A DNA stretch of 34,343 nt from Armatimonadota bacterium. GTDB taxonomy: Bacteria > Armatimonadota > Fimbriimonadia > Fimbriimonadales > Fimbriimonadaceae. Position 1 is the stretch's first letter. Every line of letters starts with the position of its first letter. A model generated the notes under the pieces. The model did not search any database and was not told the DNA's origin. It was given only the letters and a program-made list of their open reading frames with translations. Position numbers and translations under genes: made by a program. The stretch is taken from NCBI GenBank assembly GCA_020161505.1, contig JAIUNY010000028.1:1-34343 (forward strand). The letters are read 5' to 3'. Shown here piece by piece: positions 24,581 through 33,483 of the stretch.

Positions 24581-25519
24581 ATGCTTGCCGTGGCCGCCGC
24601 GCTCTTTGCGCACTCGCTCGCTCCGATGAGAACCGAACTCAGCAATCCCAACGCCACCCCTGAGACGAAGCAGGTTTTTCGGCTTCTCAGGGAGGTGTAC
24701 GGCAAGGGCATGTTGTCCGGGCAATGTGATGACAAGTATTTGCCGTTCATCCGCGAGACTACGGGTGGGAAAGAGCCCGCGATCATGGGCTACGATTTTA
24801 ATGGTGTTATGCCCTCCCAGAGCGGCAATATTGATGCGCAAAAGGCGATTGCCTGGCACAAACGGGGAGGGCTCGTCACGTTTCAGTGGCACTGGATCTC
24901 GCCGAACGCGGATGGTGATTTCTACACGGACAAGTTCGATCTCGCAGCGGCGCTCAAGGATCGCGAGTCAGCCTCCTTCCGCAACCTGCTTCGGGACATC
25001 GACCTTGTGGCGGTCGAGATCAAGAAGATGCAGGATGCGGGAGTCCCTGTCCTTTGGCGGCCCTTGCACGAGGCGGAAGGCAAGTGGTTCTGGTGGGGAA
25101 AATCGGGTGGGGAGGCCTGCACAGAACTTTATCGGCTGATCTATCGACGCTACACCCACCATCACAAATTGAACAACCTCATCTGGCTCTGGACTAGCTA
25201 TGGCAAGGAGAGGGAGAACTGGTACCCCGGAGACGACGTGGTCGATCTGATCGTGCGCGACTACGAATCCCCGACCGCATGGTCGGAGTTCCAAGAGCTG
25301 TTTGGGGCCAAGGGAATCATGTTTGGCCTTGGGGAAGAGGGCAAGCTGCCGGACCCTGCTCACTTTGAAGCCCGACCGTGGCTTTATTTTCTCACTTGGG
25401 CTTACATGATCGAGGATCCTGCGAAAGGCAACACCAAAGAGTGGATCAGGCAGGTCTACAACGACGACAAAGTGATCACTTTGGATGAACTCCCGGCCTG
25501 GCGAGCGCGGATTCAGTAA
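24581..25519 (+). CDS. Glycoside hydrolase family 26 protein (beta-mannanase-like)
   Basis: A 312-residue exported glycosidase. A short signal-like N-terminus (MLAVAAALFAHSLA) leads into an alpha/beta barrel with family 26 landmarks: GKGMLSGQ near 42-49, PAIMGYDFNG, GGLVTFQWHWISP, and the acid/base region VLWRPLHEAEGKWFWWG with H163 and E164. A later LNNLIWLWTSYG and the strand GIMFGLGEEG follow, where E252 (alignment to the E-x-G nucleophile motif) is the likely nucleophile. Family 26 enzymes mostly cleave beta-1,4-mannans, some beta-1,3-xylan or beta-glucan. No carbohydrate-binding module is fused. The 3' end overlaps the reverse-strand ABM gene by seven bases. ATG 24581 has no clear Shine-Dalgarno. 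Confidence 0.9.
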   Translation: MLAVAAALFAHSLAPMRTELSNPNATPETKQVFRLLREVYGKGMLSGQCDDKYLPFIRETTGGKEPAIMGYDFNGVMPSQSGNIDAQKAIAWHKRGGLVTFQWHWISPNADGDFYTDKFDLAAALKDRESASFRNLLRDIDLVAVEIKKMQDAGVPVLWRPLHEAEGKWFWWGKSGGEACTELYRLIYRRYTHHHKLNNLIWLWTSYGKERENWYPGDDVVDLIVRDYESPTAWSEFQELFGAKGIMFGLGEEGKLPDPAHFEARPWLYFLTWAYMIEDPAKGNTKEWIRQVYNDDKVITLDELPAWRARIQ

Positions 25520-25827
25520 GTGATCGTTTGCTGGCGGACGATCACGACGTGGGGTGGCTCGGTGAGGATTGATCGCCACTCCGCGAGCAGAGCTTGGCTG
25601 CTGGGGTCGCTTTCGATGCGTTGCTGATCTTCCGCGTACTTTTCCTCGGTTTCGTAGTGGACGATCTCGAGGAAGGCATCGTCGGATCCCTCCACACGGA
25701 GCAGCTCCATACGAAGATCATTGTCCCCCTCGTAGATCGGGAAGGCGCGGCGGCAGAAGGCGAAGAACTCTTCGTGCCGACTGGGTTCCACCCGGATGTG
25801 AAGGTGGATTTGCACCGTGCCGCTCAT
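25513..25827 (-). CDS. ABM-domain small protein (putative quinol monooxygenase-like)
   Basis: A 104-residue protein with the ferredoxin-like layout of the antibiotic biosynthesis monooxygenase (ABM) or dimeric alpha-beta barrel family: strand VQIHLHIRVEPSRHEEFFAF, helix, strand LRMELLRVEGSDDAFLEIVH, helix YETEEKYAEDQQRIESD, then a final WRSILTEPPHVVIV. Such proteins form dimers and range from cofactor-free monooxygenases to heme-degrading or stress proteins; the activity here is unknown. Its ATG overlaps the stop of the upstream secreted-protein gene (ATGA, 25824-25827), so the two are translationally coupled. Its 3' end overlaps the convergent GH26 gene by seven bases. Confidence 0.8.
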   Translation of the reverse strand: MSGTVQIHLHIRVEPSRHEEFFAFCRRAFPIYEGDNDLRMELLRVEGSDDAFLEIVHYETEEKYAEDQQRIESDPSSQALLAEWRSILTEPPHVVIVRQQTITY

Positions 25828-27419
25828 TTCTTTTTGGTTGAGTACCAGTTGCTGGAATCCCCGGTGTAGGTCACGTTGATGGGACGTTCGAGGTTGTTCA
25901 GGAGGACGACAATCTTCACGCCGTCGGCGAACTGGGTGACGCCCCCGATGCGGTAACGGTGTTCTTTCACCTTGTGGCCATCGCCTTGATCGTATTCGGT
26001 GTAGGTGCAGATCAGTTGATCACCTTGGATGACCCACGTGCCCGATCCCTTCGCGCTTCGGAAAGTAGTTGCGCCCACGGCTCCGCTCGCGCTGCTGAAG
26101 GTGTAAGTGAACTTTCCATCGGCCTTGAGGTTGAGCGTTCCGCCGTAGCTGACAAAGGTCATCGAGCTGGCCCCGGTGTAGATGTTCACCCAGTCTTGAG
26201 TTGCGCCCGATCCGAATCCATAGTCCCCGACCAGGGCTTCCTTGTCGACCAATGGCCCTCCTGCGGCGGGCGGACACTTAAAGGTTGCGAGGAGGTTTTC
26301 TGCTTGAGCCATGCCGTCGGGATACTTGAACGTTGCGGAGAAGGCTAGGCCAGATTTGAACGTGGAGTCAAAGGTGAGGGCAATCACAACGGGCTGCCAA
26401 TGGGTTTTGCAATCGATCAGCATCAGCATGAAGGCGGTATCAGCGTCGCGCCCCGTTTCGCGGAATCGGCCGCAAATGAACTGGGAGAGGAGGCGATCAC
26501 CGACGTATCGACGAAAGACAATCGAGCCTTGCTTGCCTTGACCTTCTTTGGGGATGTGCTGCTTCCAGAGCTCGGTGAGGGCGGCCCCCATGTTTCCCTG
26601 AGCAGGGATCGCCTCGGGGAACCGAACCAGGGCGCGGGTGACATCGCCTTGATCGACAATTTCGGCGACGTGCCAGGCACCATCTTTCCTCCATCCTTGA
26701 GGCAGGGTGTAGGTGAAGCTCGGCGCAAGGCCGCCGATTCCGGCGTGTGCGTTGCCGGTCGGGGCGGACGGAGCAGAAACTCCCCGAGCTTTGAGGGTCA
26801 TCAAGCCGCTTTTGACGCTGAGCTGGCCTGCTTCGATGCCGGCGAGGCTGTTCAGAGTTTTCCCGGCAAATTCTCTCAGGAGCTCAGTAGCTTTTTCGTC
26901 TTCGCCCAGGCTCGAGATCATGAAAACCGTGATGCCGGAGGTGCCGATCGCGAGATCGTAGAGATCTTGCTTCTGAGCATTCGTCGCTGCCCGAATCTCG
27001 GCAGTATCGAGGGTCGCGCGGAGTTTGTTCGTGAGATCTCGCCAGCCTTTCTCCTCGTTCAGAGCCTCGCCGGTTTGGAGTTCGTGCAGGAGCGACATTA
27101 GGAAGGCCAGAGCGGCTGAGCCATCGTTTTCGAGCTTTTCCTCTTTTGCGAGCTCTTTGTATCCCTTCTCGATCTCGGTGATGAGCTCCCGGATGAGCTT
27201 TTGTTCGTCCGCACTCTCGCCCGCGCCTTTGATTAGATCTTCCAGAATCGGTCGCGAGGTCGTCGGGGTGAAGCTTGTTGGGCTGCTCGCAGGCGCGGAT
27301 TTGGTGGAGAATCCGGTCTCTCCGAGCTTGCTCACGGCCGTGAACAAGGGGTTGGCCAGGGCTGGTGTGATCACTGCGACCAAACCGAGCAATGAGAGGC
27401 ATCCGCGCATCCAACGCAT
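25824..27419 (-). CDS. Hypothetical secreted protein, helical N-half and beta-rich C-half
   Basis: A 531-residue protein I cannot place in a named family. The signal peptide is MRWMRGCLSLLGLVAVITPA, with cleavage near LANPLF. Residues about 45-200 are charged and helical (GAGESADEQKLIRELITEIE). Residues about 225-395 look like a PsbP/MOG1-type alpha-beta domain (FTYTLPQGWRKDGAWHVAEI, RALVRFPEAIPAQGNMGAAL). Residues about 400-531 form a lipocalin-like or META-like beta-domain (LVGDYGFGSGATQDWVNIYT, LKADGKFTYTF, GSGTWVIQGDQLICTYTEYD), ending NVTYTGDSSNWYSTKKK. The first of two coupled genes, it is followed with ATGA overlap by the ABM gene. The domain names are by eye and weak; export is well supported. 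Confidence 0.75.
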   Translation of the reverse strand: MRWMRGCLSLLGLVAVITPALANPLFTAVSKLGETGFSTKSAPASSPTSFTPTTSRPILEDLIKGAGESADEQKLIRELITEIEKGYKELAKEEKLENDGSAALAFLMSLLHELQTGEALNEEKGWRDLTNKLRATLDTAEIRAATNAQKQDLYDLAIGTSGITVFMISSLGEDEKATELLREFAGKTLNSLAGIEAGQLSVKSGLMTLKARGVSAPSAPTGNAHAGIGGLAPSFTYTLPQGWRKDGAWHVAEIVDQGDVTRALVRFPEAIPAQGNMGAALTELWKQHIPKEGQGKQGSIVFRRYVGDRLLSQFICGRFRETGRDADTAFMLMLIDCKTHWQPVVIALTFDSTFKSGLAFSATFKYPDGMAQAENLLATFKCPPAAGGPLVDKEALVGDYGFGSGATQDWVNIYTGASSMTFVSYGGTLNLKADGKFTYTFSSASGAVGATTFRSAKGSGTWVIQGDQLICTYTEYDQGDGHKVKEHRYRIGGVTQFADGVKIVVLLNNLERPINVTYTGDSSNWYSTKKK

Positions 27420-27493
27420 GAGTCAATTATGCGACAGAAGTTGCCGCTTGGAATTTTAAATCCCCGAGGAATCGAATTCGGTTTCCGGAAGAA

Positions 27494-27525
27494 ACTCCCC
27501 CGAAGCCCTGAGGTTTCGGGGGAGT
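27494..27525. terminator. Intrinsic terminator after prepilin gene
   Basis: ACTCCCCCGAA (27494-27504) pairs with TTCGGGGGAGT (27515-27525) around a 10-base loop. Read on the reverse strand, it lies 13 bases after the prepilin stop and is followed by TTTCTT, as expected for a terminator of that gene. Confidence 0.85.
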
Positions 27526-27538
27526 GAGTTGAGGCGGA

Positions 27539-28348
27539 CTAGGGGAGCTTCGCGGGATCAAAGCACTTGCCGGGTCCGACAAGTGCGGTCTCTTCGGAGA
27601 GAGGTCGGCACGTGCCGTTGCAGTCCGACCAGTCCATGCTCCACGGGGCAATGTTGTCGCCTTTGCGCTCCAAGGCTTGGCTCCAGTGAACCTGACTCAC
27701 ATGACCATCGACGAACATCGTGATCATCTTCTTTCGATAGCGGAAAGGGTTCTCCTTGGTGTAACGGGTTCCCCATTGGTTGCTTCCGCAGGTGAGATTG
27801 ATATCGAGCGATTCGAGCAAGTTGGTGAAGTTGTTCGTTCCTGGCACGACATCCGGGTCGCCACCGGTGAAGAAAGCACAGGTCGACGCTGGCTCTTCAA
27901 GAGCAGTGGCAACCTGCGCCGGGATGTTGGTCGCTTTGGTCAGGCCGTCGTAATTGTAGGTGTAGTTGCCGTCGTTGTTCCAGTTCGTGACGGTGAGATT
28001 TTCGAGTCCATCTGGGCTCAGAGGGCAATCGAAGATTTGCACGTTCTTTGCGTACGGGCCATAAAACCAGGGCCAGTTTGTCCAGGCTCGAAGGTTGTTG
28101 TTGGCTCCGAATCCGTAGGCCGCGGGCACGCTGATGTTGCCGCCGAGATTCTTGTGGAAGGTGTCATCGTGGTCGCCGAGATACAGCATCATCGCGACCG
28201 ACATGTTGCGCATGTTGCTCAGCGACTGCGTGCCCTTCGCGCTTTCCTTTGCGGCGGCGAAGACGGGGAAGAGGATCGCGGCGAGAATTGCGATGATGGC
28301 AATCACGACGAGCAACTCAATCAGGGTAAAGGCTGATTTCAGTTTCAT
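27539..28348 (-). CDS. DUF1559-type prepilin-like protein
   Basis: A 269-residue protein with a class III prepilin leader: MKLKSA then [20 protein letters not shown], cleaved by prepilin peptidase before Phe7 and leaving Glu at mature position 5. The residue before the cut is Ala, not the usual Gly. The hydrophobic helix continues into [20 protein letters not shown]. The C-terminus carries the H-X9-DG-type ending ([19 protein letters not shown]) characteristic of the expanded prepilin families of Planctomycetota and Armatimonadota. These are minor-pilin or pseudopilin-like surface proteins, often present in dozens of copies; individual roles are unknown. No strong Shine-Dalgarno is visible. 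The gene is monocistronic with its own terminator. Confidence 0.92.
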   Translation of the reverse strand: MKLKSAFTLIELLVVIAIIAILAAILFPVFAAAKESAKGTQSLSNMRNMSVAMMLYLGDHDDTFHKNLGGNISVPAAYGFGANNNLRAWTNWPWFYGPYAKNVQIFDCPLSPDGLENLTVTNWNNDGNYTYNYDGLTKATNIPAQVATALEEPASTCAFFTGGDPDVVPGTNNFTNLLESLDINLTCGSNQWGTRYTKENPFRYRKKMITMFVDGHVSQVHWSQALERKGDNIAPWSMDWSDCNGTCRPLSEETALVGPGKCFDPAKLP

Positions 28349-28366
28349 TTCAATTAAGGAGAGAAG

Positions 28367-28390
28367 AGCCGGAGGGGGTGACCTCCGGCT
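28367..28390. terminator. Intrinsic terminator after second PEP-CTERM gene
   Basis: AGCCGGAGG (28367-28375) pairs with CCTCCGGCT (28382-28390) around the loop GGGTGA. On the reverse strand it lies 17 bases after the stop codon and is followed by the pyrimidine-rich CTTCTCTCCTT. It separates the PEP-CTERM gene from the prepilin gene downstream. Confidence 0.82.
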
Positions 28391-28407
28391 GTAGACAATC
28401 GATCGGT

Positions 28408-29241
28408 TCAGCGAGCGAGTCGCTTGCGGAGAACGGCGGCGAGGCCGAGTCCGAGCACGGACATGCTCGCCGGTTCGGGCACCACGTTGTAGTTCTCGAC
28501 ATTGAACTGGTAACTGGTGACGTCTCCGTCGGTGAAGGTCCAGTTGGATCGGTTGGCGATTGAAGCCAGGAGTTCTTCCTTGGTGCCGGTCGTGAGCGCC
28601 CGGTTATAGACGGCGTTGTCAAACTCGGTCGAACCGCCAGGGAAGAGACCGAGCGCGGTGGAGCCCACGGTCAAAGTGCTCGGGAGAGCCGAATTGTTGG
28701 AACTGGTGGCATCGGCTTGCCAACCATCGGCATCAGCACCAGTGCTCTCCCCGTTCAAACCGAAGATCAATCCTCCGTTGGCGATGGTCGCGGCGATGGT
28801 TGTCGATGTGGAATCGGTGAAATCGCCTTGGAAGAGGAAGATTTGGTCACCCGCTGCGCTCGGGGCAAATTCCGGGGCGGTTGGTGTTCCGTCCCACTCG
28901 TAGGTGAAGGCCGCATTTTGATAGTTGTCGACAATCGGGAGTGGCGTCGCCCCACCCCGCCGGATGACGAACACTTCGCCCGCGCTATATGCCCTGGTTG
29001 CGGTGGCTTTGATCCAGCCCTCTCCGCCACCTCGGAAGCCGTCTTGGGCGGCCCGCCAGCCGTAATCGGTGATGTAGAAGCTGGTGCCAGCCTCGAAGTT
29101 GACCAGGCTCAGGATGGCAACGTCGTCCGGGTTTCCGGAGTTGTAGCCGACGATGGCGAGATCGCCCGCCGCGAAAACTGTGGCAGCCTGACTGACCACC
29201 GCAAGCGCGAGAGTCGCGCCGGTGAGAACGGATTTCATCAT
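28408..29241 (-). CDS. PEP-CTERM sorting-domain secreted protein
   Basis: A 277-residue exported protein. The signal peptide is [20 protein letters not shown] with likely cleavage near VFAAGD. The mature part begins [20 protein letters not shown] and carries FYITDYGW, a pattern seen in lamin-tail-like or surface PEP-CTERM proteins that often accompany nuclease or binding modules; no catalytic motif is obvious. The tail [20 protein letters not shown] with final RLAR is a standard PEP-CTERM for exosortase sorting. GAGG five bases before ATG 29241 is a good ribosome site. It has no sequence relation to the other PEP-CTERM protein in the window beyond the tail. Confidence 0.9.
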   Translation of the reverse strand: MMKSVLTGATLALAVVSQAATVFAAGDLAIVGYNSGNPDDVAILSLVNFEAGTSFYITDYGWRAAQDGFRGGGEGWIKATATRAYSAGEVFVIRRGGATPLPIVDNYQNAAFTYEWDGTPTAPEFAPSAAGDQIFLFQGDFTDSTSTTIAATIANGGLIFGLNGESTGADADGWQADATSSNNSALPSTLTVGSTALGLFPGGSTEFDNAVYNRALTTGTKEELLASIANRSNWTFTDGDVTSYQFNVENYNVVPEPASMSVLGLGLAAVLRKRLAR

Positions 29242-29476
29242 TTTTTCCTCAAAAGATCAATGTGGCAACGCTGCGGCGTGGTGCAGCAACCTGCCTCATC
29301 GTGGCGGGTCTAGGTTAGGAGAAGGTTAGAGGAACGTTATGGCGCGGTTAAGGCCTGGTGAGCGTACATTTGAGGGGGGTGTCTGTGCAGATCCTATTCG
29401 ATGAAAATAGTATGAATCTATCGTGAAATGTGAAATGTTAGTGAAATCAAAATGTATGTAATGTGTTAATTTTATC

Positions 29477-29507
29477 TTGACAACAAAGTATGGATTCTTG
29501 CTAGAGT
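29477..29507 (+). promoter_or_regulatory. Candidate sigma-70 promoter of the RHS gene
   Basis: A consensus -35 TTGACA (29477-29482) is followed after 19 bases by TAGAGT (29502-29507). The spacing is long but tolerable, and the region is markedly AT-rich. Transcription would start near 29514, upstream of ATG 29536 and downstream of the alternative GTG 29506, which supports the later start for the RHS protein. Confidence 0.5.
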
Positions 29508-29535
29508 GTTCCTCAATCGTTATTTCGGGGAACAC

Positions 29536-32500
29536 ATGGCGCTCAATGGCACTGCTCAAACACATTTTTTCAACTTGAAGTCGCTTCGGTTGATCACCAC
29601 GTTGCTCGCGTGCGGGCTCTTTTACTCTGCAACTGCCGTGACGTTGAATCCGATGGTTTCCTCGGCGACGTCGGCCACTCAGCAAAGGCTGGAAGGCCTC
29701 TCCCGCCAGATTCGTGCGCACTATACGGATCGGCCGACTCCGGTGGTGAAGGGGTCGAATCCGGGACGGGATCCTGTGGGGCGGGGAGGGATGTGGACTC
29801 CGAAACTCCTCGGGGATCTGGCCAGGGTGAGGCAGATCGAGGCTCGTCAGGCCCCAACCGCGGAAGCGGATCTGATGGTCTCGATGCTTCCTATCTATGG
29901 CCTGGTGGTTGCGCAGAGCGGCGGCGGATCAGGGGGAGGGGAGAGCGGAGGAGAAGGCTCTGGCCCCGGAGGCGGATCTGGTGGCGGAGCGGGCGCGCCG
30001 GGTGGCGGGAGCGGATTCGGAGGCGGATCGGCTCTGAACACGAACACCGGAAACCGCCATGCCAAGTACCCCATTGTCCAGTGGTCAGCTCGGGGCGACA
30101 CGGCGGTGAGCTTCACGCTCCACCACAACTCCATCGGCGCGTATTCCTTTGATCTTGGCAAAGGCTGGAGCCATTCTTACGATGTCAAAGTCACGCACAC
30201 GCCTGGATCGTCGGCGATTATTCGTTATGGTCATGGCCTGGAGCACCCCTACACCGAGTCGGGAGGCGTTTTCACTCCGCCCGCCGGAGTCTATGACAAC
30301 CTTGTCAAGAATTCGAATGGAACCTGGACTCTGACGAGCAAGTTCCGAAGCGTTCTCGAGTTCAACGCAAATGGTCGATTGACCCAGGTCAAGGATGCCC
30401 ACGGCAACCAGATCACGGTGAACCGCAACTCCAGCGACAAGATCACCACGGTCACGGATGGGACGCGCACCCTGACCTTTGCCTATAACGGAAACGGCCT
30501 CATCTCCAGCGTGACGGATCCGACCAACCGGGTTTGGACGTTCACCCACGATTCCAACAACGACCTCACCGCCATCGCCTACCCAGCGCTGGATGGGGTG
30601 GTTCATGACCGGAACTTCACGTACAGCGCTCAGAGCAACATCCTGACCGAAACCGACCTGCGAAACAAGGTCTGGACGATGGGCTATGACACCAGCGAGC
30701 GGCTGACCAGCTTCAGCAATCCGCTGGGTCACACCACGACGTGGACCTTCGGGACGGCGAGCGTCACGCTCACTCAGCCGAACGGCAAGACGATTGTTCA
30801 CAACTACTCCAATGGCCTGATTGCCTCCGAAGTTGACCAGGCGGGATTCAGCCGCAGTTACACCTACGATTCCGCCAAGAACGTACTCACCGTGACGGAT
30901 GAGCGGGGCAAGGTCTGGACTTCCACCTACGACACAAAGGGCAATCGCCTGACGAGCAAGAATCCGCTCAACCAGACCACAACCTACACCTACGATCCCG
31001 TCACCCACGACCTGCTCACGGTGACGAATCCTCTGGGTCAGGCTCAGACCCTCACGTATTCGACCACCGGGAATCTGCTCACCGCCAAAGATGCGTTGAA
31101 CCGCACCCAGGTGACCAACACCTACAACAGCTTTGGCGAACTTGCGACCTCGACCGATGCGATGGGCCGCCAGAGTACGGTGGGTTACAACAGTCAAGGC
31201 GATGTGACCTCGGCGACTCAGCCAGGAAACATCACCAGCTGGACGAGCTACGACACGCTGGGGCGCCCAACTTCGGTGACGGATCCGGCCTCGAATATCA
31301 CCTCGATTGGCTACGACAACTGGGGCCGGGTGACTTCGGTTACTGAGCCGGGAAGCGCGGTTTCCAGCATCTCCTACGACCTGGAGAGCAACATCACGGC
31401 GGCGACGGATCCGCTGGGGCGCACCGGCACCAGGGTTCTGGATGACATTGGCCGCCAGATCTCGGCGACCAACGCCAAGAGCGAAACCACCACGTTTGGC
31501 TACAACAACGTGAGCTATCTGACTTCGGTCACGAACGCTCGCGGGTTTACCAGAACCTACACCTACACCGACCGAGGCGAGGCGGCCAGCCTCACCATGC
31601 CGGATGGCGCGGTCGAGCAGTGGAGCTACGGCGGCACCGGGGAAACCACGGCTTATACCAATCCGCTGGGTCAGACAATTCAGTACGGCTTCAACGATGC
31701 AGGCCGGGCCACTCTGGTGGACTATCCGGTGGGGCAGACCGATACGAGCTTTACCTACGACAGCGCGGGTCGCCAGCTCACGATGGTGGATGGCACGGGC
31801 ACAAGCACGTGGGTTTACAACTCAGCGGGCGAAGTGACTAGCCTCACCACGCCTCAGGGTCAGCAGACTTACACCTACAACACGGCGGGTCAGCCGCTCA
31901 CGATGACAGAAGTGGGCCTTGGCACCACAACGAATCGCTACGATTCGGCCGGGCGCGTGGATCTGGTGACGGATTCCTTGGGGGATCTGACCGCATTCCA
32001 ATATGATTCGGCTGGGCGGTTGCTGAACAAGTTCCACGGGAACAACACTTACGACACCTACGCCTACGATTCGCGCAACCGAGTCTCCAGCATACTGACC
32101 CGCGTGGGTCAGACGGTGCTTGGCTCGCGCACCTATGGCTACGACGCCGCTTCTCAGGTGACCTCCCTGAACCAAGGCGGAGTGGTCACGAACTACGGCT
32201 ACGACCTGGCGGGTCAGCTGAATTCGGAAACCCGAGCTGGCTATACCGCGAGTTACACCTACGATGGCAATGGCAACCGCCTGACCCGGGTTGTGAACGG
32301 AGTCACCGAGAACTACTCCTATGATGGCGGCGACAAACTCACTGCGATCACGGGCGGCGCGGATCCGCGCACGTTCAGCTACGATGCTGCTGGTCGAACG
32401 ACCGCGATTACTCGCGCTTCGGGCGTGACGAACTTTGCCTACGACTTTGAGAGCCGCATCACGAGCATCGCTCGCGGCGGGATGACGACGAATTCCTACA

Positions 32501-33483
32501 CCTACGACGGGCTCGACACCCGGGTGGGCGTGGTGGATTCTCTGGGCTCACGCTCGATTCGTCGAAATGGGGTGGGCGTCACCGCGCCTGTCTTGGGCGA
32601 TGGTTTTGCTCGGTATGTGACCTCCGGCGAGGTTCGGGGCGGGGTCAAGACGACGTTCCACGCGGGGCTGAAGAATGCGGATTTGCAGACTTCCGTCTCC
32701 GCAACCTCCTCCGCCTCCCGCACCTACGACGCCTTCGGCAACGTGGCTTCGACCACGGGCACCTGGCGCAGCCCCTTCGGCCACGCGGGTCCGTTCGGGT
32801 ACCAGTCTGATACTGACACGGGATTCCAGCTCCTTGGGCACCGCTACTACGATCCTTCGACTGGTCGTTTCCTCACCCGGGATCCAGCAAAGGCAGGGGA
32901 CAATTGGTACATTTACTGCGATAATGATCCAGTCAGCCAAGTCGATCCCTTGGGATTGCAGGGTATGCCAGCTGGTTCGCCGCCATTTTCTCCTCCGGGT
33001 CAACCGAATGGGACATGGAAGTGGGTTCCGAATCCAACATATGACGACAGCAACCCCAGAAGCCGACCAGGCAAGTGGGTTCCTGATAAACCTCTACAGG
33101 GTGGATCGCAACCTAGTACAAGTTGGGATCCACGGAAAGACCACTACGATACGAACGATGGAAAAGGAAATAAAACGCGTCAAGACCGGTGGGGTCGCCC
33201 TCTGACTGCCGAGCAGGCTCATGACATGAATAGAGTAGATGTTCCACCAGGGGAGGAGGAGCATAGGGGCTCTCGAGGCGGGAGAGGAATGCCCCCGTGG
33301 ACCAGGCTTGGACTTCTCCTTACTCTCATTCTCATCCCAGCCAATGCAGACGCGAGCCCATGTGCAGATGTGCCACACTCTGACGACCGAGTTTGCCCCT
33401 GTTGCGGAAAACGAGGCGACGTCCACTGGAGGCTCTTTGAGGCAATGCACACTTACGACGCAATTGGTGCCAATTATGCATGA
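29536..33483 (+). CDS. Secreted RHS/YD-repeat protein with variable C-terminal tip
   Basis: A 1315-residue exported YD-repeat protein of the RHS class, which form hollow shells that enclose a C-terminal effector. I start at ATG 29536, five bases after GGGGAA; its signal is SLRLITTLLACGLFYSATAV. A Gly/Ser-rich linker lies at about 128-168. A DUF6531-like entry (NTGNRHAKYPIVQWSARGDT) precedes roughly 850 residues of YD repeats of the type YDSAGRxxxxTDxxG. The RHS core end at about 1085-1141 contains YQSDTDTGFQLLGHRYYDPS and DNDPVSQVDPLGL, after which the sequence changes character. The tip (about 1142-1315) has W1197-D plus H1203-Y-D in WDPRKDHYDTNDGKGNKTR, a hydrophobic helix at about 1255-1273, and a Cys cluster VCPCCGKRG. 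No PAAR, VgrG or TcC partner is present. Toxin activity is inferred from architecture only. Confidence 0.9.
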   Translation: MALNGTAQTHFFNLKSLRLITTLLACGLFYSATAVTLNPMVSSATSATQQRLEGLSRQIRAHYTDRPTPVVKGSNPGRDPVGRGGMWTPKLLGDLARVRQIEARQAPTAEADLMVSMLPIYGLVVAQSGGGSGGGESGGEGSGPGGGSGGGAGAPGGGSGFGGGSALNTNTGNRHAKYPIVQWSARGDTAVSFTLHHNSIGAYSFDLGKGWSHSYDVKVTHTPGSSAIIRYGHGLEHPYTESGGVFTPPAGVYDNLVKNSNGTWTLTSKFRSVLEFNANGRLTQVKDAHGNQITVNRNSSDKITTVTDGTRTLTFAYNGNGLISSVTDPTNRVWTFTHDSNNDLTAIAYPALDGVVHDRNFTYSAQSNILTETDLRNKVWTMGYDTSERLTSFSNPLGHTTTWTFGTASVTLTQPNGKTIVHNYSNGLIASEVDQAGFSRSYTYDSAKNVLTVTDERGKVWTSTYDTKGNRLTSKNPLNQTTTYTYDPVTHDLLTVTNPLGQAQTLTYSTTGNLLTAKDALNRTQVTNTYNSFGELATSTDAMGRQSTVGYNSQGDVTSATQPGNITSWTSYDTLGRPTSVTDPASNITSIGYDNWGRVTSVTEPGSAVSSISYDLESNITAATDPLGRTGTRVLDDIGRQISATNAKSETTTFGYNNVSYLTSVTNARGFTRTYTYTDRGEAASLTMPDGAVEQWSYGGTGETTAYTNPLGQTIQYGFNDAGRATLVDYPVGQTDTSFTYDSAGRQLTMVDGTGTSTWVYNSAGEVTSLTTPQGQQTYTYNTAGQPLTMTEVGLGTTTNRYDSAGRVDLVTDSLGDLTAFQYDSAGRLLNKFHGNNTYDTYAYDSRNRVSSILTRVGQTVLGSRTYGYDAASQVTSLNQGGVVTNYGYDLAGQLNSETRAGYTASYTYDGNGNRLTRVVNGVTENYSYDGGDKLTAITGGADPRTFSYDAAGRTTAITRASGVTNFAYDFESRITSIARGGMTTNSYTYDGLDTRVGVVDSLGSRSIRRNGVGVTAPVLGDGFARYVTSGEVRGGVKTTFHAGLKNADLQTSVSATSSASRTYDAFGNVASTTGTWRSPFGHAGPFGYQSDTDTGFQLLGHRYYDPSTGRFLTRDPAKAGDNWYIYCDNDPVSQVDPLGLQGMPAGSPPFSPPGQPNGTWKWVPNPTYDDSNPRSRPGKWVPDKPLQGGSQPSTSWDPRKDHYDTNDGKGNKTRQDRWGRPLTAEQAHDMNRVDVPPGEEEHRGSRGGRGMPPWTRLGLLLTLILIPANADASPCADVPHSDDRVCPCCGKRGDVHWRLFEAMHTYDAIGANYA

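Noticed and set aside
27677-28336. 219-codon forward open frame opposite the prepilin gene
   Set aside because: The opposite strand encodes an unmistakable prepilin leader and H-X9-DG-type end; the forward translation is Val/Gly/Glu-rich filler.
29920-30045. Gly-rich GC-dense stretch as a non-coding repeat or CRISPR-like array
   Set aside because: It is an in-frame Gly/Ser linker of the RHS protein with irregular GGN codons and no constant repeat-spacer structure.
33239-33475. Longer N-terminus for the candidate immunity protein
   Set aside because: It lies in a second frame inside the RHS tip, its composition is unlike a protein N-terminus, and ATG 33476 gives the usual overlap for coupled genes.
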